From positions 1 through 8,159 of the forward strand of contig JAEZBR010000081.1 of NCBI GenBank assembly GCA_023426935.1: 8,159 nt of DNA, read 5' to 3'. Origin of the DNA: Bacillota bacterium (GTDB taxonomy: Bacteria > Bacillota_I > Bacilli_A > Erysipelotrichales > Erysipelotrichaceae). Both the position numbers and the translations under genes were made by a program. The notes beneath the pieces were generated by a model. That model was not told the DNA's origin. It saw only the letters and a list, made by a program, of their open reading frames with translations, and did no database searches. Below, one piece after another: positions 1-6,717 of this stretch. Numbering within the stretch: position 1 is the stretch's first letter; every line of letters starts with the position of its first letter.

Positions 1-1
1 G

Positions 2-682
2 TCCACAACTAATCAGAATGAGTATACCCAGAAGATTTCTTCGGTTGACTATGCGGATGGCTACGATGTCGTTATTGCTACAATGTTAGCGGAAAAGATC
101 GGTCGAAAAGTTGAAATCGTTAAGTTAGATTGGGACAATCTGATTCTTGCCTTAAATAATAAGCAGATTGATTGTATCATCGCGGGGATGACCGATACTG
201 AAACCCGGGAAAAAGAAGTTAATTTTACTTCTCCCTACTATGAATCCGAAGAAGTTATCATTGTTAAAGCCGATAGTAAATATGCTAATGCGACAAGTTT
301 AGCTGATTTCTCTGGGGCGAAGATTCAAGGTCAGATGAATACAATGTACGATGAGATTATCGACCAGATTCCCGGAGTTAATCACCAACCGGCGGCCGAA
401 GCTTTCCCCGCCGCGATCCAGGCTTTAAAATCCGGGGCAGTTGAAGGGGTTACTTCCGAATTACCGGTCGCCAAAGGAGTAGTCAGTGCCAATCCGGAAC
501 TTACAATCGTTCGCTTTGAAAAAGGCAAAGGATTCTCGGTTGATACGACTGTTTCGATCGCGGTTAACAAGAGTGATACCGAATTACAACAGCAGTTGGA
601 AGAGGCTTTAAGCACGATCGATACCGATACCCGCAATCAATTGATGGAAGATGCGGTCAACCGTCAGCCGGCCACTAACTAG
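2..682 (+). CDS. Amino-acid ABC transporter substrate-binding protein (5'-truncated)
   Basis: This is the C-terminal 226 residues of a family 3 solute-binding protein (polar amino-acid type); the reading frame is open from base 2, so the true start and any lipoprotein signal lie outside the window. Such proteins capture an amino acid outside the membrane and deliver it to the permease. Counting from the first visible residue, a GYDVVIA block (about 19-25) starts the binding fold. TDTETREKEV (64-73) carries Arg69, the position that holds the ligand alpha-carboxylate in HisJ and GlnH. PYY (78-80) follows the usual FTSPYY pattern. VTSELPVA (150-157) is the segment that normally carries the acidic residue contacting the alpha-amino group; here it is Glu153 rather than Asp. 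The substrate cannot be told from this. The stop is 4 nt before the permease start, so the genes are co-expressed. An internal ATG at 83 is not the start, because conserved sequence precedes it. Confidence 0.93.
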   Translation, partial: STTNQNEYTQKISSVDYADGYDVVIATMLAEKIGRKVEIVKLDWDNLILALNNKQIDCIIAGMTDTETREKEVNFTSPYYESEEVIIVKADSKYANATSLADFSGAKIQGQMNTMYDEIIDQIPGVNHQPAAEAFPAAIQALKSGAVEGVTSELPVAKGVVSANPELTIVRFEKGKGFSVDTTVSIAVNKSDTELQQQLEEALSTIDTDTRNQLMEDAVNRQPATN

Positions 683-686
683 TAAC

Positions 687-1463
687 ATGGAAACTTTTAT
701 TCAAAATGTCTTGGAGATTATCAGTAAATACTGGCCTAGTTTATTACTAGGCGTCAGAACGACTTTGATTGTCTCCCTTTCCGGCACGATTTTAGGTTTA
801 TTGTTAGGCTTGTTGGTTGGTGGATTAAAGGCCGTTAAGTTAGATTACACGGCATCTAAACTTTCCCGGTTCTTTAAGAAACTGTACGATATTTTAGCTT
901 ATATCTATATCACGATTTTCCGGGGAACCCCGATGATGGTGCAGGCGGTCTTTATCTATTATGCCTTGTTGAATGTCTTACATTGGAACGCCCTCACGGC
1001 AGCAATCACGGTCATTTCCGTCAATACCGGAGCTTATATGGCCGAGATCATCCGTTCAGGAATTCAAGCGGTCGATGTCGGTCAGACCGAAGCCGCTAGA
1101 TCCTTAGGAATGTCCAACACGCAAACCATGATCTTCGTGGTTTTACCTCAAGCAATCAAAAACGCTTTCCCGGCGATCGGAAATGAATTGATTGTCAATA
1201 TCAAGGATTCCTCGGTTCTTATGATTATTTCAATCACCGAATTGATGTTCCAAAGTAAATCGATTGCCGGTTCGACTTTCTTATTCACCGAAACGTATTT
1301 TGTCGAAGCGATGATCTATCTGGTCCTAACTTCGATTGCGGCTTTAATCCTTAACTATATTGAGAAGAAGATGAACAAAAACGCCACCAATTTCTCAATC
1401 CCCCAATCGGTTACCGTACCGATCAGTACGAAGAATATCCGGATGAAAAAGGAGAAACAGTAA
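687..1463 (+). CDS. Amino-acid ABC transporter permease (HisM/GlnP type)
   Basis: This 258-residue membrane protein forms the channel of a polar amino-acid importer, probably as a homodimer since only one permease gene is present. Hydrophobic segments lie at about 18-46, 84-99, 102-119, 163-185 and 203-225. FRGTP (78-82) and the EAA loop starting at Glu135 (EAARSLGMS ... LPQA), which docks on the ATPase, are classic for the family. I chose the ATG at 687, 4 nt after the binding-protein stop. An upstream in-frame ATG at 651 would add 12 residues (MRSTVSRPLTSN) that look like out-of-frame reading of the previous gene. No good Shine-Dalgarno precedes 687, so initiation probably depends on coupling to the upstream gene. 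After the last membrane segment there is a basic hydrophilic tail (about 226-258) that is longer than usual. The family call is secure; the substrate is unknown. Confidence 0.95.
   Translation: METFIQNVLEIISKYWPSLLLGVRTTLIVSLSGTILGLLLGLLVGGLKAVKLDYTASKLSRFFKKLYDILAYIYITIFRGTPMMVQAVFIYYALLNVLHWNALTAAITVISVNTGAYMAEIIRSGIQAVDVGQTEAARSLGMSNTQTMIFVVLPQAIKNAFPAIGNELIVNIKDSSVLMIISITELMFQSKSIAGSTFLFTETYFVEAMIYLVLTSIAALILNYIEKKMNKNATNFSIPQSVTVPISTKNIRMKKEKQ
1449..1454 (+). promoter_or_regulatory. Ribosome binding site of the ABC ATPase
   Basis: AAGGAG lies 10 nt before the ATG at 1465, inside the last codons of the permease. It supports that start. Confidence 0.7.
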
Positions 1464-1464
1464 A

Positions 1465-2193
1465 ATGGCTTTAATTGAAATTAAAGATGTGCATAAAAGT
1501 TTCGGTTCCTTAGAGGTTCTCAAAGGAATCAGTTTCAAAGTCGAAGAAGGACAAGTCGTTTCCCTAATCGGACGTTCGGGCTCCGGTAAGAGTACTTTAC
1601 TGCGCTGCCTTAATCTTCTTGAGAAACCGGATTCCGGATCGATTATCGCGTTCGGTCAGGATATCTTACAAACGAAAAAAGTTAATGCATATCGGGCGAA
1701 AGTCGGAATGTGTTTCCAACAGTTTAATCTTTTCAATAATCTGAATGTTTTAGAGAATTGTATCCTACCTCAGACTAAAGTCTTAAAAATTTCTAAGCAT
1801 CAAGCCAAAGAAAAAGCCTTGGAATATTTATCCAAGGTTGGCATGCAGGATTTTGTCAACGCGTCCGTCGCCACCATTTCCGGGGGGCAGAAACAACGCG
1901 TCGCTATCGCCAGAGCACTATGCATGAATCCGCAACTAATGTTATTTGATGAACCCACCAGTGCCTTAGATCCGGAAATGGTCAATGAAGTTCTTAATGT
2001 CATAAAGGATCTAGCTCACAAAGGTTTAACGATGATTATCGTTACCCATGAAATGTCTTTTGCGAAAGATGTTTCCGATCAGATGGTTTTCTTAGATCAG
2101 GGTAAGGTTGAAGAAGAAGGTACGCCTGATCAGTTATTCAACCATCCGCAAAGTAAACGAACCGCGGAATTTCTTAAATCATTCACTAAATAA
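1465..2193 (+). CDS. Amino-acid ABC transporter ATP-binding protein (GlnQ/HisP type)
   Basis: This 242-residue cytoplasmic ATPase powers the importer encoded just upstream. All nucleotide-binding motifs are intact: Walker A GRSGSGKST (36-44), Q-loop Gln85 in CFQQFNLF, ABC signature ISGGQKQR (138-145), Walker B LMLFDEP (158-164) with Asp162 and catalytic Glu163, D-loop SALD, and the H-loop His195 in VTHEM. The FNLF stretch after the Q-loop and the length of about 240 residues are typical of the polar amino-acid importer subfamily. The start is 1 nt after the permease stop and has a good AAGGAG site. The TAA stop at 2191-2193 lies inside the convergent esterase gene, a 15-bp tail-to-tail overlap. 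Function as an amino-acid importer ATPase is firm from motifs and context; the transported amino acid is not determined. Confidence 0.97.
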   Translation: MALIEIKDVHKSFGSLEVLKGISFKVEEGQVVSLIGRSGSGKSTLLRCLNLLEKPDSGSIIAFGQDILQTKKVNAYRAKVGMCFQQFNLFNNLNVLENCILPQTKVLKISKHQAKEKALEYLSKVGMQDFVNASVATISGGQKQRVAIARALCMNPQLMLFDEPTSALDPEMVNEVLNVIKDLAHKGLTMIIVTHEMSFAKDVSDQMVFLDQGKVEEEGTPDQLFNHPQSKRTAEFLKSFTK

Positions 2194-2206
2194 ATGATCT
2201 AAGAAA
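2170..2206. repeat. Inverted repeat across the convergent gene ends
   Basis: Arms at 2170-2183 (TTTCTTAAATCATT) and 2193-2206 (AATGATCTAAGAAA) pair at 13 of 14 positions around a 9-nt loop. The one mismatch (A2177 against C2199) becomes a G-U wobble in the - strand transcript. The repeat holds both stop codons. It is AT-rich and neither side is followed by a T-tract, so it is not a standard intrinsic terminator. It may still pause or protect both transcripts; that is inference. Confidence 0.55.
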
Positions 2207-3027
2207 CTTATTACCGAAGTCGTTACTTCCGGCGCCCAGAAGCTGGGATCGGCATGTCCGACACCCTCAATCACGATCATCTCTACCTCGTTGCCCTTTT
2301 TCACTAAAGCTTCGTAAAGAGCTTGCGATTGCGCCAGCGGAACGATCTTATCCTTAGATCCATGAAGGATCATGATCGGTGGTAATTTATTAATCTTATC
2401 CAGATAAGGAATAACCCGATGAGCTTTAACTAACTCATTCTCGGTCTCCTTATCTTTTAATTTTAGGAATAATTCCTTGACCTTCTTGGCATCCATCTGG
2501 GAATTGAGATAATCATCGTCCGCAATCAATGAAAGATCGGTAGGAGCATAGTAATCGACTAAACCACCGAAAGCGATTTTACTGGCCAAGCCATACTTTG
2601 GATCATCCTTGGTCAATAATTGTAATAAAGCGGTGTGTCCGCCGGAAGAATCACCGGCTAAGATTAACTTATGCGGATCGAAATTGAATTGAGCCTGATT
2701 ATTCAGTAAGAATTCCAAAGCACAATTGCTATCGATTACTTGTCCGGGGAAGGAAACTTCTTCCAAAGTCCGATATTCGATTTCGGCTACACAGTAACCG
2801 GCTTGGACAATCGGTTCCCAAACCATAAGACCATGTCCCAGATTCTGTTTCATCCATCCGGAACCTTTGGTGTGAATAATTAACGGATATTTTCTATTCT
2901 GATGATAATTAACCGGATAAAGAAAGTTCAGATGTAGTTTTGTTCCGTCCGGAAAAGTCTTATAAACGATATTCAGTTCTACCTGCGGTTTAAGATAAGT
3001 TAAATCCGGTTTAATTATTTGGTTCAT
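2179..3027 (-). CDS. Alpha/beta-hydrolase, probable acetyl esterase
   Basis: This 282-residue serine hydrolase resembles the BD-FAE/Aes-type esterases that remove acetyl or other acyl groups from sugars and small esters. The nucleophile elbow is GDSSGG (125-130, Ser127). Asp226 in HGSKDKIVP and His258 in GVGHAD complete the expected triad. The oxyanion segment near 52-58 reads HTKGSGW rather than the common HGGGW, a variant to note. No signal peptide is visible, so it should act in the cytoplasm. It is the last gene of the sugar operon; its ATG overlaps the symporter TGA by 4 bp (ATGA), typical of coupled translation, and no strong Shine-Dalgarno precedes it. The neighbouring glycosidases suggest deacetylation of imported oligosaccharides, but this is inference. 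A peptidase-like hydrolase of the same fold is a less likely alternative. Confidence 0.88.
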   Translation of the reverse strand: MNQIIKPDLTYLKPQVELNIVYKTFPDGTKLHLNFLYPVNYHQNRKYPLIIHTKGSGWMKQNLGHGLMVWEPIVQAGYCVAEIEYRTLEEVSFPGQVIDSNCALEFLLNNQAQFNFDPHKLILAGDSSGGHTALLQLLTKDDPKYGLASKIAFGGLVDYYAPTDLSLIADDDYLNSQMDAKKVKELFLKLKDKETENELVKAHRVIPYLDKINKLPPIMILHGSKDKIVPLAQSQALYEALVKKGNEVEMIVIEGVGHADPSFWAPEVTTSVISFLDHLFSE

Positions 3028-4391
3028 GAGTTTTCTTTGATCTGACCACTTGCTTCCAGATCTTTAATGATTTGGGCATAACGTTTTTCGTCCAGCTTAA
3101 ACTTCGTTAAGTAGATTAAATAACCGGCCACGATAAAGACTAGCGGAATTATAAACATTGAGATCTTCACAATCATCTGACCGCCGGCATCGATACTGGT
3201 CGCCGCCACATCGCCACTCTTGATTCCGGAAAGAATCAGGGTTAAGGAAATAACCCCGGTCGATAAAGCCGCTCCGATTTTATTGATCAGCGGTTGGATT
3301 GAAAAAGTGATACTGTCATTGCGCTTATGCAACTTCCATTGCCCATATTCAATCGTATCCGCTAAGAACATCAGCATCAGTAACTGAATGAATGCCTGTC
3401 CGACAAAGATGACGACCGCCGCGGCAGCGATTAGATACAAGCTTGATTCCGCAAAGAAGAAGATGAAATACCCGACAATAACCAAGATGGTCGAAACCGT
3501 GTAGAGTTGTTTACGGGTATGTCTTTTGGAGAAAAACGGGAACACGATTAAGGCTGCCAACTGAGCGATTCCGCACACTCCCGCTAACACTGCATACATA
3601 TTAATATCTCCATAGAGATATTGCATGTAATAAGCCGCAAAACCTGTCGTGGTACAATAACCAACCATGAATAAAGCCATCGCTAAGGCGGTCCACATTA
3701 ATTGATCGTTAGCGAATAAGACATGGAATAATTCCTTGAGGGTTGTTTTACTTTCCTGTTTAAATTTATTTTTATCTTCCTTAACCCCAAAGATCGTAAA
3801 CATCTGAAACGCCAACATCAGAATGGAAACCGCAACGGCAACGATAAACCACGCTTTGGTCGTATTACCCAAAGCCGTAGTAATCGGCTGCCAACCAACC
3901 ATGATGATATACATTCCGATATTGGCACAGATTCTCGCGAAAGCACCATAGCTTTCCCGCTTCTTCTGATCTAATGTTAACGAAGGCATCATTGACCAAT
4001 ACGCAATATCATTGATTCCGTATGAAATATCCCAAGCAATATAAGCAACACCGAAAATGATCGCATACCAATAATTAGTTAAACCGAAGTCCGAAAACAT
4101 AATTAAGTAGAAAACAACTGAAGCTAAAGCTCCGAAAAGGATGGCCGGTTTAAATTTGCCATACTTGGAATGGGAATTATCGATAATCAGCCCGGTAATC
4201 GGATCGTTCAAAGCGTCTAGAATTCTCAACACCGTCAATACTACCGAAACCAACGCAAAGGTCGCCTTCGGTAAAGTCATGATATTCGATAAGAAATACA
4301 ATAACGCATTGGCTTCGAAGGCATAGAACATATCTCTGCCCACAGTACCTAGCCCAAAGAAATACTTATTCTTCGTTTCCTGTTTGGTCAT
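3024..4391 (-). CDS. GPH-family sugar:cation symporter (MelB-like)
   Basis: This 455-residue protein with about 12 hydrophobic segments belongs to the glycoside-pentoside-hexuronide:cation symporters (MelB, XylP, YicJ relatives) and should carry an unmodified glycoside in with Na+ or H+. The signature LDALNDPITG (58-67) gives Asp59, Asn62 and Asp63, matching MelB cation-site residues Asp55, Asn58 and Asp59. Asp20, Asp128, Trp132, Arg153 and Lys371 align by eye with MelB Asp19, Asp124, Trp128, Arg149 and Lys377. The ADTIEYGQWKL block (344-354) is also family-typical. MelB Thr121, a Na+ ligand, appears to be Gly125 here. A strong AAGGAGG site lies 6 nt before the ATG, inside the end of the alpha-galactosidase gene, which overlaps by 26 bp. 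Neighbouring alpha-galactosidase and beta-glycosidase genes point to an oligosaccharide substrate; the exact sugar and coupling ion are inferred. Confidence 0.93.
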   Translation of the reverse strand: MTKQETKNKYFFGLGTVGRDMFYAFEANALLYFLSNIMTLPKATFALVSVVLTVLRILDALNDPITGLIIDNSHSKYGKFKPAILFGALASVVFYLIMFSDFGLTNYWYAIIFGVAYIAWDISYGINDIAYWSMMPSLTLDQKKRESYGAFARICANIGMYIIMVGWQPITTALGNTTKAWFIVAVAVSILMLAFQMFTIFGVKEDKNKFKQESKTTLKELFHVLFANDQLMWTALAMALFMVGYCTTTGFAAYYMQYLYGDINMYAVLAGVCGIAQLAALIVFPFFSKRHTRKQLYTVSTILVIVGYFIFFFAESSLYLIAAAAVVIFVGQAFIQLLMLMFLADTIEYGQWKLHKRNDSITFSIQPLINKIGAALSTGVISLTLILSGIKSGDVAATSIDAGGQMIVKISMFIIPLVFIVAGYLIYLTKFKLDEKRYAQIIKDLEASGQIKENS

Positions 4392-6717
4392 TATGGCCCT
4401 CCTTAATTGAAGTTATCTCCCGATTTTTAATAATGTACATTTCACTGCCGAAATCTCCGGGTACCCGAATATGCTCATTATAACCGGCTCCGTTAAAGAC
4501 ATTGTTTAAACCTATACCGGCTTTCAACGCTTTTCCCGAGGCTTCATAGTGTTGTTTACCCGTATCTAATCCGAGATGTTTACCGGCCTCTCTGACTAGT
4601 AATCCTTGAGAATTAACTTTGACCGGTAATACCTGTTCGATCAATTGTCCGAACATCTCGATATTTAGTTTAAATTCTCGACTATCGATTTCGTAGTTCG
4701 CCTTGGGATCTATCCCCTTTACTTCTAACTTATCATATCCCGGACTTACCGGTTGTAAAAGGCGGTATTTCGTAACAATTGCTTTATTATCCTTAACTAC
4801 TTCGAAAGTTTCTTTATTCTCTTGATTATCGAAACGATAGAACCTTCCGTATTGGAATAAAGAACGATGTTTAACATAGAATGAAATCTGAGCTTTAATT
4901 TCTTTCAATTCTAAGGGTGACAACCGATTAAGATCTAACTCATACCCTAAATCCCCGTAACAAGCTACCTGGAATCTAGTCGCTAAAGGCGTCTTTCTTA
5001 AAGTTTGGGCACAGGGTGAAGCCGAAACATGCGCTCCCATTACCGACAAAGGATAAAGATAACTGTAATTTTTTTGGATCCTAAGCCGCTCGATTGGATC
5101 GGTATCGTCCGAAGCCCAGATCTGTGGCGAATAAGCCATCATTCCTAAATCGAATCGATTTCCGCCCGAAGAACAGGATTCCAATAAAATTTCCGGCCGC
5201 GCTTTAAATATCCGCCCTAAAATCTCATATAAACTTAAAATATATCGGTAAGAATACTCGCCGGAAACGCCTACTAACTGTCGGTTCATATCCCATTTAA
5301 CATAATCGACTTTCGCCGAATCTAAGATTTCCGAAACCTTATTAACGATATAATCTTTCACTTCGATTTTCGTTAAGTCAAGCAGTAATTCATGACGGCC
5401 ATAAAACTCCGGTCTATCTTCTTCTTTTATTGCCCAATCCGGATGTGCCCGATAAAGATCGCTGTCCGGGTTAATCGCTTCCGGTTCAAACCATAATCCG
5501 AATTTCATGCCCAGAGAATGAATTTTTTGAGCTAAACCGATAATTCCCTGCGATAATTTCTTCGGGTTAGGTTCATAATCACCTAGGCCTGCTAAATCAT
5601 TATTCCGTTTCCCGAACCAACCATCGTCTAAGACAAATAGTTCAACTCCCGAATCTTTCGCTTTCTTCGCTAAGCTTAATAATTTATTCTGGTCAAAAGA
5701 AAACATAAAAGCTTCCCAGGAATTAATTAAAATAGGTCTTTCCCGGTTTGCCCAATGCGGATTGACTAAATGGTTATTTACGAAATCGTGAAAATGATGG
5801 GATAAGTCATTCAAACCCTGATCGGAATAAGACATGACGGCGACTGGGGTTTCGAAAGCTTCACCCGGTTTTATTTCCAGATTAAACCTTTCCGGTTGAA
5901 TACCCGTCTGAATTCGCACGCTTCCTCTAAGATCTAAGGAAATTGAAGAATAATGGGACCCACTATAGATTAAATTGAAGCCCCAAGCTTCCCCCTGATC
6001 CTCAGTGGTCAAAGGTTTCTTTAAGATAAACCCGGGATTAGTCCGCGAGGAAGAAAAACCCACTCTGCTTTCATTAATAATCGTTCCCTGTAGCTTACTT
6101 ACTTTCTTCTGAACTTCTTTAGCCCATAAACCATTAAAAGTTATTACTTCCAATTCTTCCTGTAAACAATCAAATCCCAAACTCATTAGTTTTCTGAGCT
6201 TAATTATCGCTTCGCCATTATTTAGCAATTTACAGCTTCGGGAAATCACATCGCAATCCGGATAGATTGTATAGTTTAATTCCAACTGGGCTTTTGTAAC
6301 GAGATCTTTAAGATAAACGATTAATGTCGCTTCCGCTTTATGACCGTCCGGAAGTTTTTCTAGGTTAAGATTACCTTCGATTATTTCATAATGATCATAG
6401 ACAAAATCGGCGGTATTGGAACCGTTTACTTCCCATTCCAACATCGCTTCCCGAAAATCACCGGTTCCGCTTCCCGAAAATTCTAACGGTAACACATCGA
6501 GACAATATTTATCATCGCGCGGATCATAGTAAACGGAATCACCGTAACCACAATTTCGTTTTAAGCTCAAAGCGTCCGCATCGTTTATTTCAACTTTTAT
6601 CCCATAGTAAAGATGTTCCAAATGCTTAAAAGGCGTGACCCGAAATAAGTAACTGGTATTCTGTGTTTCTAATTCGAATACTCCGTTAACGAATCGGATA
6701 TTGTTGGTGGGCGACAT
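4366..6717 (-). CDS. GH36 alpha-galactosidase
   Basis: This roughly 783-residue retaining glycosidase releases alpha-linked galactose from melibiose/raffinose-type sugars or galactosyl side chains. No signal peptide is visible, so it is cytoplasmic. An N-terminal beta-supersandwich opens with FELETQNTSY; the catalytic barrel carries LDDGWFGKRNND (363-374), GLWFEPE (407-413), KWDMNR (474-479, nucleophile Asp476), ESCSSGGNRFD (513-523) and WASDDTDPIERL (534-545), whose SDDTD block holds the acid/base Asp. CSSGG and SDDTD replace the more usual CSGGG and SDNTD. The start is uncertain. ATG 6717 fits the family N-terminus and has GAAAAGG 12 nt upstream. ATG 6726 and GTG 6738 (+3 and +7 residues; GTG has AAGGAG only 3 nt away) are possible. 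The gene overlaps both neighbours. The last dozen residues are read through the symporter ribosome binding site and start. Confidence 0.94.
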   Translation of the reverse strand: MSPTNNIRFVNGVFELETQNTSYLFRVTPFKHLEHLYYGIKVEINDADALSLKRNCGYGDSVYYDPRDDKYCLDVLPLEFSGSGTGDFREAMLEWEVNGSNTADFVYDHYEIIEGNLNLEKLPDGHKAEATLIVYLKDLVTKAQLELNYTIYPDCDVISRSCKLLNNGEAIIKLRKLMSLGFDCLQEELEVITFNGLWAKEVQKKVSKLQGTIINESRVGFSSSRTNPGFILKKPLTTEDQGEAWGFNLIYSGSHYSSISLDLRGSVRIQTGIQPERFNLEIKPGEAFETPVAVMSYSDQGLNDLSHHFHDFVNNHLVNPHWANRERPILINSWEAFMFSFDQNKLLSLAKKAKDSGVELFVLDDGWFGKRNNDLAGLGDYEPNPKKLSQGIIGLAQKIHSLGMKFGLWFEPEAINPDSDLYRAHPDWAIKEEDRPEFYGRHELLLDLTKIEVKDYIVNKVSEILDSAKVDYVKWDMNRQLVGVSGEYSYRYILSLYEILGRIFKARPEILLESCSSGGNRFDLGMMAYSPQIWASDDTDPIERLRIQKNYSYLYPLSVMGAHVSASPCAQTLRKTPLATRFQVACYGDLGYELDLNRLSPLELKEIKAQISFYVKHRSLFQYGRFYRFDNQENKETFEVVKDNKAIVTKYRLLQPVSPGYDKLEVKGIDPKANYEIDSREFKLNIEMFGQLIEQVLPVKVNSQGLLVREAGKHLGLDTGKQHYEASGKALKAGIGLNNVFNGAGYNEHIRVPGDFGSEMYIIKNREITSIKEGHNDQTGNEE
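4398..4404 (-). promoter_or_regulatory. Ribosome binding site of the GPH symporter
   Basis: AAGGAGG on the - strand, 6 nt before the ATG at 4391. It is read as Lys-Glu-Gly codons near the end of the alpha-galactosidase, so this stretch serves two genes. Confidence 0.85.

Noticed and set aside
382..636. Open frame on the - strand inside the substrate-binding gene
   Set aside because: It is a shadow of the conserved + strand gene, with no ribosome site or recognisable motif. The same applies to the small frames at 1800-2003 (-), 4141-4326 (+) and 7700-7924 (+).
651..686. Upstream in-frame ATG at 651 as the permease start
   Set aside because: It overlaps the binding-protein end by 32 bp and adds 12 polar residues with no family likeness. 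ATG 687 sits 4 nt after the upstream stop and begins a normal permease N-terminus.
2171..2206. Bidirectional intrinsic terminator
   Set aside because: The hairpin is AT-rich and neither strand has a following T-tract, so it is listed only as an inverted repeat.
3024..4404. Mycoplasma-type genetic code (UGA as Trp)
   Set aside because: TGA ends both the symporter and the esterase genes, and all tryptophans in the proteins are TGG, so the standard bacterial code applies.
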